This document shows, piece by piece, positions 31,128 to 40,722 of a stretch of DNA of 64,000 bases. The notes under the pieces were generated by a model. That model was not told where the DNA came from, did no database searches, and worked only from the letters and a program-made list of their open reading frames with translations. Where the stretch lies: the NCBI RefSeq assembly GCF_000620105.1, contig NZ_JHVK01000009.1, forward strand, positions 1 to 64,000, given 5' to 3'. The first letter of the stretch is position 1, and every line of letters starts with the position of its first letter. Made by a program: the position numbers and the translations under genes. The DNA is from Microvirgula aerodenitrificans DSM 15089 (GTDB lineage: Bacteria; Pseudomonadota; Gammaproteobacteria; Burkholderiales; Aquaspirillaceae).

Positions 31128-32252
31128 ATGAGAGAAATGGCGAAACTGGGGACCGTGGTGGCGGCGGTGCTGCTTGCTGGCGGGTGCGGAAAGCAGGCGC
31201 AGCCGGCGGCCGGCGCGGCGGGGAACGACGGGACCGAGGTCGTTCGCATTGGCCAGGCTTCGCCGCTGACCGGCCCGATTGCGCATCTGGGCAAGGATGT
31301 CGAGCAGGGGGCCCGGCTGGCGATCGACGACATCAATGCCGCCGGGGTGGAAATCGGCGGCCGGAAAGTCCGTTTCGAGCTGGTATCGGAAGATGACCAG
31401 GGCGACCCGAAAATGGGCGCCCAGGTTGCCCAGCGGCTGGTCGATGCCGGCGTGGTTGGCGTGATCGGCCACCTGAACTCCGGCACCACCATGCCGGCGT
31501 CACGCCTGTATGCCGATGCCGGTCTGCCCCAGCTGTCGCCGTCGGCGACCAATCCCGACTTTACCCGTCAGGGATTCAGGACCACTTACCGGCTGATTGC
31601 CAACGATGTCCAGCAGGGTATCGCGCTGGGCCGCTTTGCCGTCGACGTGCTGAAGGCCAGAACCGTGGCCGTCGTCGATGACCGGACCGCGTATGGCCAG
31701 GGCCTGGCCGACGAGTTCGAGAAGGCGGTCAGGAGCCAGGGGGCCACCGTGGTCAAGCGCGAGTTCACCACCAACAATGCCACCGACTTCGGCGCCATTC
31801 TGACCTCGATCAAGGCTGCGCAGCCTGACGTGGTGTTCTACGGCGGGATGGATGCACAGGCTGGCCCGATGGCGCGGCAGATGAAGCGGCTCGGCATCCA
31901 TGCCCGCCTGCTGGGTGGTGACAGCGTGCAGACACCGGAGTTCATCCGCCTGGCGGGCGATGCGGCCGACGGGGTGTATTCGTCCGCCTGTGGCGTACCG
32001 CGCGACCGGATGCCGGGTTTTACCGATTTCAATACCCGTTACAAGGCCCGTTTCAATACCGAGGTCCAGGTTTATTCGCCATACGAGTACGACGCGGTTC
32101 ATGTGCTGGTCGATGCGATGAAACGCGCCGGTTCGACCGATCCGAAGGTGTTCCTGCCCGAGATCGCCAAAACCGACTATCACGGCGTGACCGGCCGGGT
32201 CGCCTTTGACAAGCAGGGCGATATCCGCGATGGCGCTGTGACTTTCTATTAG
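31128..32252 (+). CDS. LivK-like amino-acid ABC transporter binding lipoprotein, C-terminally truncated
   Basis: This is the periplasmic solute-binding part of a branched-chain amino-acid type ABC importer. I chose ATG 31128 behind AAGGAGAA. The N-terminus is a lipoprotein signal with lipobox LAGGC (Cys near residue 20). The mature part has the type I binding-protein pattern: VVRIGQASPLTGPIAHLGKD, ARLAIDDINAAG, VGVIGHLNSGTTMPAS and VAVVDDRTAYGQGLADEFE. The frame stops with TAG after VTFY. The next codons in frame read VRNGKWEVVSSVGGA and end at TGA 32307-32309, the normal LivK C-terminus, so the TAG (CAG in relatives) removes 18 residues. No permease or ATPase gene follows. Confidence 0.9.
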   Translation: MREMAKLGTVVAAVLLAGGCGKQAQPAAGAAGNDGTEVVRIGQASPLTGPIAHLGKDVEQGARLAIDDINAAGVEIGGRKVRFELVSEDDQGDPKMGAQVAQRLVDAGVVGVIGHLNSGTTMPASRLYADAGLPQLSPSATNPDFTRQGFRTTYRLIANDVQQGIALGRFAVDVLKARTVAVVDDRTAYGQGLADEFEKAVRSQGATVVKREFTTNNATDFGAILTSIKAAQPDVVFYGGMDAQAGPMARQMKRLGIHARLLGGDSVQTPEFIRLAGDAADGVYSSACGVPRDRMPGFTDFNTRYKARFNTEVQVYSPYEYDAVHVLVDAMKRAGSTDPKVFLPEIAKTDYHGVTGRVAFDKQGDIRDGAVTFY

Positions 32253-32338
32253 GTCAGGAATGGCAAATGGGAAGTCGTATCTTCTGTCGGCGGAGCCAAA
32301 GCCACCTGAGATTACCGGCAGTTTCCCCTGTCAGTATT

Positions 32339-32364
32339 GGCCGGCACGATGCTGGCCTTTTTTT
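32339..32364 (+). terminator. Rho-independent terminator after the livK-like gene
   Basis: Stem GGCCGGCA/TGCTGGCC with loop CGA (one G-U pair), followed directly by seven T. It ends the polyamine/ornithine transcription unit. Confidence 0.85.
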
Positions 32365-32422
32365 CGGACAAATAAAAGCTGCAGACACGGTGACCGTCGG
32401 CGCTCACCCTGCATGCCGTCGA

Positions 32423-32632
32423 TCAGAACGGCATGCGCCCCTTGACTGACGCGGTCTGGTTGATGAAGTCACTGCGGTCTTCGGCGTCATGGCGGGCGGT
32501 GATCTCGGCACCGCCGGCGCTGGCGCCCGTTGCGACGCTAATGGTCGTATTGCCCTGTGCATGGACTTCGCCTGTCTCCGTGACCGCGACGCTTCCCCCA
32601 TTGCGCAGGACGCATTCGCTGGCAAAGGGCAT
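32423..32632 (-). CDS. Possible small hypothetical protein
   Basis: A 69-residue frame (starting MPFASECVLRNGGSVAVTET) stands alone between a terminator and a long non-coding gap. The product is polar and Thr/Gly/Ala-rich with no membrane segment, signal or motif that I recognise. The ribosome site is weak. It could be a genuine small gene, or the remnant of a longer repeat-type protein. Opposite-strand frames here look less protein-like. Confidence 0.3.
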   Translation of the reverse strand: MPFASECVLRNGGSVAVTETGEVHAQGNTTISVATGASAGGAEITARHDAEDRSDFINQTASVKGRMPF

Positions 32633-33108
32633 CGGGGTCGAGAGGCTGGCTGAGCAAATCTGAGAAAACGGCGGAATATATATAACGTAAGTCTGCTTGC
32701 CGCGAAAATGAAAAAATCATGACATATAAACAGTGCGGAACACGCTGATCTACGAAATTTGGACTATATCCTCGTAGCAAATATTGCATATACACTATGC
32801 CAAGGTAGTAGTGCCGCCGGGGGGAGGCACCACGCTGAGGGGGCGGATGGTCCGGCGGAAAGCCGTGAAGCAGCGAATGGCAGGCGCCTGCGGTTTTCGG
32901 AGAACCGGATGCGGGGTCCGCCCCCGATGCCGCCCTGGCGCGGCAATTCATGCCATGGCCGGGGAAGGGCCTGGCGGCGCCCCTGCCACTCAGGCCGGCA
33001 GGACATGTGAAATTTTCATGATGTCCACTTTACCAAAAAATGTTCGACACTCAGGCCGATGACAATCGGTCCGGATGTCGTGTTCCCGATGTGCAAGCAG
33101 AGGCCGTC
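32633..33108. promoter_or_regulatory. Long upstream region of the DUF4347 secretion locus
   Basis: About 475 bases without a convincing gene. The left part (32655-32810) is AT-rich, with TATATATAA near 32677-32685, and is likely to hold the promoter. The right part is very GC-rich and could form extended RNA structure. I tested it by eye against the cyclic-di-GMP and glycine riboswitch layouts and saw no match. The length suggests a regulated long leader. Confidence 0.4.
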
Positions 33109-36100
33109 ATGAATATGAAACCGTCCCACCACCCGGCCCCTGCTGTGGCAAGCCGGCCCCGCAGCAAACGTGGCCTTCTGATGCTGGCACTGGAGCCGCG
33201 GCTGATGTTCGATGGCGCGGTCGTCGCCACGGCCGCCGTGGCCGATACCCATGTCGATGCGACACGCGATACGTCGGCGACCCGGTCCGATGCCGCAGCG
33301 CCCGCGACACCCGCTGCCGCCGAGCGCCCGGTGGCCGAACAGTCCGCAGCCGTCTCCGGCCGGCAGGTGGTGTTTATCGACTCCGGCGTGCGCGATTACC
33401 AGTCGCTGGTGTCGCAGATGCCGCCGGGCACCGAGGTGGTGATGCTGGACGGCCGGGGCGACGGGCTGGCACAGATCGCCCGGTGGGCGCAGTCGCACAG
33501 CGGCTACAGTGCCATTCACATCCTGTCGCACGGTACCGAGGGCAATCTGCTGCTGGGCACGCAGACGCTCAACGGTGCCAATATGGCCAGCCATCAGGCG
33601 GAGCTGTCGACCATCGGCCAGGCATTGAGCGCCAATGGCGACATCCTGCTGTACGGCTGCAATATCGCGGCCGGCCAGGCCGGTGCCACCTTTGTTGACA
33701 GCCTGGCCCGTTATACCCAGGCCGATGTGGCGGCGTCCACCGACATGACCGGTGCCAGCAGCCTGGGCGGCGACTGGGTGCTGGAGCGCAGCAGCGGCCA
33801 TATTGATGTGACCGGGCTGCGGCCGGCCTACAGCTATCTGCTGGCACAGCCGGTGAATGGCACGACGAGTTTCGACAATGTGAGCAACGGTCCGTATCTC
33901 GCCATTGGTGGTTCGTACGGCGTCGGCCTGACCGCGAGCAATGTGGAGGGCTGGGATGTGCTGCTGAAATCGGCGGCTGCAACCAATTGCTATATCAGTG
34001 CCGAGGCGATGACCGGGCAGACCCTCATGATCAGTGGGGGCAGTAATGATGGCATGCCATTGGCTTACATGTCGCTCAGTGCGAACAACGGCTACCTGTT
34101 CGATCTGGCCCGGGTCGATGTGGCCATTGCCGGCCCGTCAGTCGGCAGTTCCGGGGTAGTCCGGCTGGTGGGTTACCGGGATGGTGTGGCGGTCAGTGGT
34201 GCGATATTGAGCCTGATGCTGACCGACACCAATCTCGGCGGGCTGCTGATAAGCTTCAACGTCTCCGGCAATGATGCGTTCAAGGGCATCGATTCGTTCC
34301 GTATCCAGGCGGATGGCTCATACCAGGTTACCGGTGCTTTCGGTGTCGACAATGTCACGGCCACCAACTTCCGCGCACCGACCGTTGCGCCAGTACTGAC
34401 CCCAAGTGGTGGCAGCAGTGCCTACAGTGGCGGCACCGGCAATGCGGTGACGGTCGACAGTGGCATGATCGTGACTGATACCGACAGCGCCACCCAGGCC
34501 AGCGCCACGGTGGCGATTACCGGCAACTTCCGCAGCGGGGAAGACCTGCTGGCGTTCAGCAACAGCAACAGCGTCACCTTCGGCAACATCAGCGCCAGCT
34601 ACAACAGCAGCACCGGCATCCTGACCATGACCTCCAGCGGGGCGACCGCCACCCTGGCGCAATGGCAGGCGGCGCTGCGCGCGGTCACCTACCAGGACAC
34701 CTCGCTGTCACCGAATACGGCTACCCGTACCATCAGCTTTACCGTCAATGACGGGGGCAACGACAGTACGACCGTGACCCGGAACGTCACGGTTGCCGCC
34801 AATATTGCCCCGGTGATCGGCAATCTGAATGGTGACAACCCGACCTTTACCGAAAAGGGCGGGGCGGTAAAACTGGATACCGGCAGTGCCGTGACCGTGA
34901 CCGACAGTGATTCGCCCGATTTTACCGGCGGCAATGTGACGGTGCGCATTACCGCCAACGGGCAGAGCCAGGATGCGCTGGGCATCGATACCAGTGGCAC
35001 GGTGGCGCTGAGCAGCGGCACCAGCGTGGGCAGTGTGGTGACTGTGGGTGGTGTCGCCATTGGTGTCATCGCCGGCGACGGGGTGAGTGGCCATGACCTG
35101 GTCATCACTTTCAACAGCAATGCGACGCCGGCCCGGGTCAGCATCCTGGTCGCTGCGCTGACCTTCAACAATGGCAGCAGTGATCCCGGCACGGCCAGCC
35201 GTACGGTCAATGTCAGCGTCAACGACGGGCATGGCGCCAGCAGCTCGGGCAATGTCGCGGTGTCGGTCGCAGCTGTCAATGATGCGCCGACGGCCACCGC
35301 CACCGGCAGGAATCCGGCCTTTACCATCGGCGATGCCGCCGTGCAGGTCTTCAGTGGCGCCAGCTTCAGCACGGTTGAGGCTGGCCAGAGCCTGCTCCAG
35401 CTGACGCTGACCGTCTCCGGGCTGCATGATGGCAGCAGCGAAATCCTGACGATCGACGGCAGCAGCGTGGCGCTGACCAATGGCAATACATTGACCAGTG
35501 CCGGCAACGGGCTGAGCATTTCCGTATCGGTATCGGGGGGCGTGGCCACCGTTACCCTCGTCAGCAGCGGCATGTCCGGTGCCACGGCCAGCAGCGTGGT
35601 CAACGGCATAACCTATCGCGACAGCAGCAGCAGCGCCATTGGCGGCAGCCGCGTGGTGACGCTGACGTCGGTCCGGGACAGCGGTGGCACCGGCAATGGC
35701 GGTGTTGATACCACCAGCCTGGCCGTGGCGTCCTCGATCATGGTGGGTGTCGTGCCGGTGGTGAGCGTCAGCGGCGGCAGCAGCGCTTTTACTGCCGGCG
35801 ACAACATGGCATCCACCCCGGTGGCCGTTGACAGCGGCATGACCGTGACCGATACCGCCAGCAGTACGCTGGCCAGCGCCACGGTGTCGATCACCGGCAA
35901 TTTCCACGCCGGCGAGGACATCCTTGCATTCAGCAATGGCAACAGCAGCCTCTACGGCAATATCGTTGCCAGCTACAACAACGGCACCGGGGTGCTGACG
36001 ATGACTTCCAGCGGCGCGACGGCGACGCTGGCGCAATGGCAGGCGGCACTGCGGGCGGTGACCTACACCGACAGCGCGGTGACGCCGAACACGGCCACCC

Positions 36101-39100
36101 GCACCATCAGCTTCCAGGTCAACGACGGCAGTGCCAGCAGCACGACGGTCAGCCGGGCGCTGACCGTCACGGCGGTCGACCAGACCCCGGTTGCCACGGG
36201 CAGCGGCGGCAGTGCCGCCTTTGCCGCCGGCGACAATACGGTATCCACCCCGGTGGTGGTGGACAGCGGCATTACGGTGTCGGATCTGGACAACAGCACC
36301 CTGGCCAGCGCCACGGTGTCGATCACCGGCAACTTCCACAGCGGCGAAGACATACTGGCATTCAGCAATACCAGCGCGATCGCCTTCGGCAATATCGTCG
36401 CCAGCTACAACAGCGGCACCGGGGTGCTGACGATGACCTCCAGCGGCGCGACGGCGACGCTGGCGCAATGGCAGGCAGCCTTGCGGGCAGTGACCTACAC
36501 CGACAGCGCGGTGACGCCAAACAGCGCGACCCGCACCATCAGCTTCAGCGTCAGCGACGGCAGCAAGAGCAGTGCCGTGGTCAGCCGCAGCGTGACCGTG
36601 GCTGCGGTCGACCAGACCCCGGTCACCACGACCAGCGGCGGCAGTGCGGCCTTTGCCGCCGGCGACAACACGGCATCCACCCCGGTGGTGGTCGACAGCG
36701 GCATCACGGTCTCGGACCTGGACAACAGCACCCTGGCCAGTGCCACGGTGTCGATTACCGGCAACTTCCACAGCGGCGAAGACATACTGGCATTCAGCAA
36801 TACCAGCGCGATCGCCTTCGGCAATATCGTCGCCAGCTACAACAGCGGCACCGGGGTGCTGACGCTGACCTCCAGCGGGGCGACGGCGACGCTGGCGCAG
36901 TGGCAGGCGGCCTTGCGGGCCGTGACCTACACCGACAGCGCGGTAACGCCGAACACGGCCACCCGCACCATCAGCTTTGCCGTCAATGACGGCAGCAAGG
37001 ACAGCGCGGCGGTCAGCCGGACGGTAACGGTGGCCGCCACCGACCAGACGCCGATCGCCACGGCCACGGCCGGCAGCGGCAGTTATCCGGTCGGCGGTAC
37101 GCCGACGCCGGTGGTGGTCGACAGCGGCATCACGCTGTCGGACCGGGACAGCAGCACGCTGGCCAGTGCCACGGTGGCGATCACCGGCAATTTCCACAGC
37201 GATCAGGATCTGCTGGCGTTCAGCAATGGTAATGCCAGCCTCTACGGCAATATCAGCGCCAGCTACAACAGCAGTACCGGGGTGCTGACCCTGACGTCCG
37301 GCGGCGGTACCGCGACGCTGGCGCAATGGCAGGCAGCGCTGCAGGCCGTGACCTACAACAACAGCTCGACCTCGCCGGACACCGCGTCCCGTACCGTCAG
37401 CATCAGGGTCAATGACGGCAGCAAGGACAGCGCAGCGGTGACCCGCGTCATCGCGATGCAACTGCTGGTGCCGACGGTAGACGGACTGACGGTCGGCAGC
37501 GACACCGGCCGCAGCCAGAGTGACGGCGTGACCAGCAACAACATGCCGACCCTGAGCGGAACGGCCATTCCGAACAGTCTGGTCACCATCTATGTGGATG
37601 GCGTGCAGGTGGACGGCACCGTGGCGGATAGTGCCGGCGTCTGGCACTACAGCTTTGTCTCCAGCCTGGCCGACGGCGTGCATGACATCACGGCCATGAC
37701 CAGCAGCGGCGCGGTCAGCAGCGGCCTGTCCCCTGCCTGTCGGGTGACTATCGACACCAGCGCGCCATCCGCGCCGTCCGGCGTTGCACTGAGTACGGCG
37801 ACCGACAGCGGCAGCAGCCACAGCGACGGCGTGACCCGTATCAACCAGCCGACCCTTGTCGGCACGGCGGAAGCCGGCAGCACCGTGGCGGTGTACGTGG
37901 ACGGTGTGCAGGTCGGCACGACGACGGCGGATGGCAGCGGCGCGTGGCGCTATGCGCTGACCAGCGCCCTGGCCGACGGTGACCACAGCGTGCGGGCGAC
38001 CGGAACCGATGCCGCCGGCAATACCGGAGCGCTGTCGTCCGCGCTCACCCTGACCATCGACACCGTGACCCCGGCCGTGCAGCAAGTCGCCTTGCTGGAT
38101 GCCCAGCCGGTCAGCGGTAACCGGGCTGCCTACAGCGTGGCGTTTTCCAAACCGGTGGACATGCTGACCAGCGCGGATCTCTCCATCCTGACCTCGGGCA
38201 CCGCCCACGGCAGCATCCTGAGCATTACCCGCAGCAGCCCGACCACCTTTATCGTCCAGCTGGGAGACGTGGGCGGCAACGGCAACCTGTCGCTGGTCAT
38301 CAAGTCCGGTGCGGCGGCGGACCTTGCCGGCAACGCCCTGTCGCAGCCGGTCACGGCGCCGGCCTACCAGGTCAGCACGCCGTCCACGGACCTGGCGCCG
38401 ATCATGCCGTCCTCGCCGCCGACGCGGCCGGGCGGGGACGGCCACCCGGCGCCGGCCGTGGTCGTGGCACCGATTACACCGAATATCGTACTGGCCACGA
38501 CGGCCGGCGGCACCAGTGCGGGCAGCCTGCCGTCCATCGCTTCGTGGGATGCGCCGGTCCAGGATGCCGGCGGTTACCGGGCGTTTGGCCAGTCCAGACA
38601 ATTCGGCCTCGACCATTTCGCCATGCCCGCGCTGACCGGGGACGGGGAGAGAACCGGCGGGCGGAGCGGGCTGTCCGGCTTCGTCAGCACCGGTCTGGAT
38701 GCCCGGGCGCCGGTTCTCCGGATCGTGCCGGACCTTGGCGTGCTGTCGGTCCAGGCCGACCAGAGTTTCAGCGTCCAGCTGCCGGCCGGCACGGTCGTTG
38801 CTCGCGATCCCGGCGGGCTGACGATCCAGGTGCGGCAGAGCAATGGCCAGCCGCTGCCGCCGTGGCTGCACTTCGACCCGGCCACCGGCACTTTCAGCGG
38901 CAAGCCGCCGGCGGGCTGGAACCGGACGCTGTCGCTTGAAGTCAGCGTCTTCGACAAGGACGGTCACCGCGGTCAGGCCCGTCTCCAGTTGCAGTTCGGT
39001 CAGCGCCTGGCCTCCGCGGAGGCGCCGGCCGCCGAGCCGGCTGCACGCGGCAAGCCGGCGCTGAGCGAGCAGTTTGCGCGGGCGCGGGTCGCCACGGCGC

Positions 39101-39141
39101 CGGACTGGCAGGCGCCGGCGACCCTGCCGGAACCGGCCTGA
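33109..39141 (+). CDS. Giant LEPR-motif/DUF4347 secreted repeat protein (putative adhesin)
   Basis: A 2010-residue putative extracellular protein. I chose ATG 33109 behind GCAGAGG. Residues 28-37 carry LEPRLMFDGA, the motif found near the N-terminus of many giant surface proteins. Residues ~85-246 are a DUF4347 domain (VVFIDSGVRDYQSLV, HILSHGTEGNLLLG, LLYGCNIAAGQAG). Five Ig/cadherin-like repeats (~144 residues each) follow at about 425-565, 884-1024, 1025-1168, 1169-1312 and 1313-1450, with two other repeat domains between the first and second. Two Bap-type Ig domains (1458-1656) and a C-terminal Ig-like domain (about 1875-1968) complete it. There is no classic signal peptide and no RTX nonapeptides. 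Export is probably by the four genes behind it. Confidence 0.85.
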   Translation: MNMKPSHHPAPAVASRPRSKRGLLMLALEPRLMFDGAVVATAAVADTHVDATRDTSATRSDAAAPATPAAAERPVAEQSAAVSGRQVVFIDSGVRDYQSLVSQMPPGTEVVMLDGRGDGLAQIARWAQSHSGYSAIHILSHGTEGNLLLGTQTLNGANMASHQAELSTIGQALSANGDILLYGCNIAAGQAGATFVDSLARYTQADVAASTDMTGASSLGGDWVLERSSGHIDVTGLRPAYSYLLAQPVNGTTSFDNVSNGPYLAIGGSYGVGLTASNVEGWDVLLKSAAATNCYISAEAMTGQTLMISGGSNDGMPLAYMSLSANNGYLFDLARVDVAIAGPSVGSSGVVRLVGYRDGVAVSGAILSLMLTDTNLGGLLISFNVSGNDAFKGIDSFRIQADGSYQVTGAFGVDNVTATNFRAPTVAPVLTPSGGSSAYSGGTGNAVTVDSGMIVTDTDSATQASATVAITGNFRSGEDLLAFSNSNSVTFGNISASYNSSTGILTMTSSGATATLAQWQAALRAVTYQDTSLSPNTATRTISFTVNDGGNDSTTVTRNVTVAANIAPVIGNLNGDNPTFTEKGGAVKLDTGSAVTVTDSDSPDFTGGNVTVRITANGQSQDALGIDTSGTVALSSGTSVGSVVTVGGVAIGVIAGDGVSGHDLVITFNSNATPARVSILVAALTFNNGSSDPGTASRTVNVSVNDGHGASSSGNVAVSVAAVNDAPTATATGRNPAFTIGDAAVQVFSGASFSTVEAGQSLLQLTLTVSGLHDGSSEILTIDGSSVALTNGNTLTSAGNGLSISVSVSGGVATVTLVSSGMSGATASSVVNGITYRDSSSSAIGGSRVVTLTSVRDSGGTGNGGVDTTSLAVASSIMVGVVPVVSVSGGSSAFTAGDNMASTPVAVDSGMTVTDTASSTLASATVSITGNFHAGEDILAFSNGNSSLYGNIVASYNNGTGVLTMTSSGATATLAQWQAALRAVTYTDSAVTPNTATRTISFQVNDGSASSTTVSRALTVTAVDQTPVATGSGGSAAFAAGDNTVSTPVVVDSGITVSDLDNSTLASATVSITGNFHSGEDILAFSNTSAIAFGNIVASYNSGTGVLTMTSSGATATLAQWQAALRAVTYTDSAVTPNSATRTISFSVSDGSKSSAVVSRSVTVAAVDQTPVTTTSGGSAAFAAGDNTASTPVVVDSGITVSDLDNSTLASATVSITGNFHSGEDILAFSNTSAIAFGNIVASYNSGTGVLTLTSSGATATLAQWQAALRAVTYTDSAVTPNTATRTISFAVNDGSKDSAAVSRTVTVAATDQTPIATATAGSGSYPVGGTPTPVVVDSGITLSDRDSSTLASATVAITGNFHSDQDLLAFSNGNASLYGNISASYNSSTGVLTLTSGGGTATLAQWQAALQAVTYNNSSTSPDTASRTVSIRVNDGSKDSAAVTRVIAMQLLVPTVDGLTVGSDTGRSQSDGVTSNNMPTLSGTAIPNSLVTIYVDGVQVDGTVADSAGVWHYSFVSSLADGVHDITAMTSSGAVSSGLSPACRVTIDTSAPSAPSGVALSTATDSGSSHSDGVTRINQPTLVGTAEAGSTVAVYVDGVQVGTTTADGSGAWRYALTSALADGDHSVRATGTDAAGNTGALSSALTLTIDTVTPAVQQVALLDAQPVSGNRAAYSVAFSKPVDMLTSADLSILTSGTAHGSILSITRSSPTTFIVQLGDVGGNGNLSLVIKSGAAADLAGNALSQPVTAPAYQVSTPSTDLAPIMPSSPPTRPGGDGHPAPAVVVAPITPNIVLATTAGGTSAGSLPSIASWDAPVQDAGGYRAFGQSRQFGLDHFAMPALTGDGERTGGRSGLSGFVSTGLDARAPVLRIVPDLGVLSVQADQSFSVQLPAGTVVARDPGGLTIQVRQSNGQPLPPWLHFDPATGTFSGKPPAGWNRTLSLEVSVFDKDGHRGQARLQLQFGQRLASAEAPAAEPAARGKPALSEQFARARVATAPDWQAPATLPEPA
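36176..37039 (+). repeat. Two near-identical 432-bp tandem repeats inside the giant gene
   Basis: The stretch starting GTCGACCAGACCCCGGT at 36176 recurs at 36608 in phase (144 codons), with only scattered differences. Related, more diverged units lie directly before (from ~35757) and after (from ~37040). Near-identity at DNA level suggests recent duplication or gene conversion. Confidence 0.88.
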
Positions 39142-39201
39142 GGCACGGCGGACACCGGCCGGAGCCGGATATCAATTTCAAAGTATTTCAGAAGGGATGT
39201 T

Positions 39202-40722
39202 ATGCGAGTCTTGCAACAAGCGCTGCCGCAAGCCGGGGGCTTGCGGTTGCTGTCCATGGCCGTGGTGCTGGCCCTGACCGGCTGCGCCGTCAGCCCGAAG
39301 CCGATCAGCGTTCAGGAGCGGCAGGCGACGCTGGAAGCGGATCGCCAGGCCATGTTTGGCAGCCAGGAGGCGCTGAGCGGGCCGGTGACCCTGCAGGAGG
39401 CGATGGCACGGGCGCTGAAGTACAACCTCGATTACCGGGTCAAGCTGATGGAAGAGGCGATGGCGCAGCGCCAGCTCGACCTGTCCAGCCTGGACATGCT
39501 GCCGCGGCTGGCGGCGGGGGCCGGTTTCACCTCGCGCAACAAGGACAATGCCTCGTCATCACAGAACGTGGAAACCGGCCAGCAATCGCTGGTGCCGTCG
39601 GTGTCCACCGAGCGCCAGCAGCGCACCGCTGACCTGAGCCTGAGCTGGAACGTGCTCGATTTCGGCGTCAGCTACTACACGTCGCAGCAGCAGTCCGACC
39701 GGCTGCTGATCCTGCAGCAGCGCAAGCGCAAGGTCGCCCAGCAGATGATGCAGCAGGTGCGCGAAGCCTGGTGGCAGGCGGTGGCGGCCCAGCAGCTGCA
39801 GACCCGCATCGACAGCCTGCTGAAGGAAGCCGAAGCCGCCATGGAGGATGCGCGCCAGGTTGAAGTGCAGAAGCTGCGCTCGCCACTGGAAGCGCTGACC
39901 TATCGCCGCCAGCTGCTCGATGTGATCCGCCAGATGGGCATCATCCGCAATGCCCTGTCGCAGGCCAAGCCGCGGCTGGCCGCAATCATGAACGTGCCGC
40001 CCGGCCAGCGCTTCGACGTGGCGGTGCCGGCCGAGCTGACCCTGCCGCCGCTGACGCTCGGCATCGACAGAATGGAAGAAATGGCGCTGCTGAACCGGCC
40101 GGAACTGGCCGAGGCACGCTACAACGAGCGCATCGGCACGGCGGAAACGCGCAAGGCCATCGCCAAACTGCTGCCGGGCCTTGAGTTCAGCGTCGGCGAG
40201 CATTACGACAGCAACAAATTCCTGGTCAACAATGCCTGGGGCGATGCCGGCCTGCGCATCAGCTGGAATCTGCTGAACCTGTTCAATGCCGGCCCGATCA
40301 CCCGTGCCGCCAACGCACAGCTGGAAGTTGCCAAGGCACAGCGCATGGCACTGAGCATGGCGGTGCTGACCCAGGTCCACGTCGCCTATCTCGACTTCCA
40401 GGGCCGCTCTCGCCAGTTCGGGCTCGAGAAGGAACTCAACGGCGTCGAGCAGCGCATCTACGAGCAGAACCGCAATGCCAGCAACAGCGGCGCGCAGGGC
40501 CGTCTGCCGTCGATCCTGGCCAATGCGAACTCGGTATTCTCGTCGCTGCGCCTGTACCAGAGTTATGGCGACCTGCAGAACGCCTATGGCCAGATGGGCG
40601 CCAGTCTGGGCCTCGATCCGTTGCCGAGCGCCGCCGCCGGCCACGACCTGCCGGCGCTGGTCGCCGCGTTCAAGGGGGCCGAGCAGCAGTGGCAGGGCTC
40701 GATCGCGGGGGAACAACAGTGA
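39202..40722 (+). CDS. TolC-family outer-membrane efflux lipoprotein
   Basis: This is the outer-membrane channel of a tripartite exporter. The 506 residues start with a lipoprotein signal (RLLSMAVVLALTGC, lipobox LTGC at about 24-27). The body is long alpha-helical coiled coil rich in Ala/Gln (VTLQEAMARALKYNLDYRVK, the canonical TolC opening). The mid-region motif is SLSWNVLDFGVSYYTS, and the second half has RISWNLLNLFNAGPI and RAANAQLEVAKAQR, the duplicated TolC pattern. It begins 60 bases behind the giant repeat protein gene. The next gene starts within its stop codon (GTGA), so translation is coupled. Its cargo is likely the giant protein, by position. Confidence 0.9.
   Translation: MRVLQQALPQAGGLRLLSMAVVLALTGCAVSPKPISVQERQATLEADRQAMFGSQEALSGPVTLQEAMARALKYNLDYRVKLMEEAMAQRQLDLSSLDMLPRLAAGAGFTSRNKDNASSSQNVETGQQSLVPSVSTERQQRTADLSLSWNVLDFGVSYYTSQQQSDRLLILQQRKRKVAQQMMQQVREAWWQAVAAQQLQTRIDSLLKEAEAAMEDARQVEVQKLRSPLEALTYRRQLLDVIRQMGIIRNALSQAKPRLAAIMNVPPGQRFDVAVPAELTLPPLTLGIDRMEEMALLNRPELAEARYNERIGTAETRKAIAKLLPGLEFSVGEHYDSNKFLVNNAWGDAGLRISWNLLNLFNAGPITRAANAQLEVAKAQRMALSMAVLTQVHVAYLDFQGRSRQFGLEKELNGVEQRIYEQNRNASNSGAQGRLPSILANANSVFSSLRLYQSYGDLQNAYGQMGASLGLDPLPSAAAGHDLPALVAAFKGAEQQWQGSIAGEQQ

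Noticed and set aside
32633-33108. Cyclic-di-GMP or glycine riboswitch in the long leader
   Set aside because: No match to the conserved cores by eye. It stays an unexplained GC-rich leader.
36176-37039. Tandem repeats considered as a CRISPR or satellite
   Set aside because: The unit is 432 bases, in frame, without unique spacers, and part of a continuous gene.
34708-38967. Very long open frame on the minus strand opposite the giant repeat protein
   Set aside because: It is a by-product of high GC and in-phase repeats. The translation is low-complexity with no domain, while the + frame has clear DUF4347 and repeat domains.
33109-39141. RTX toxin or classical T1SS substrate
   Set aside because: I looked for GGxGxDxxx nonapeptides near the C-terminus and found none. 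The C-terminal part is an Ig-like domain instead.
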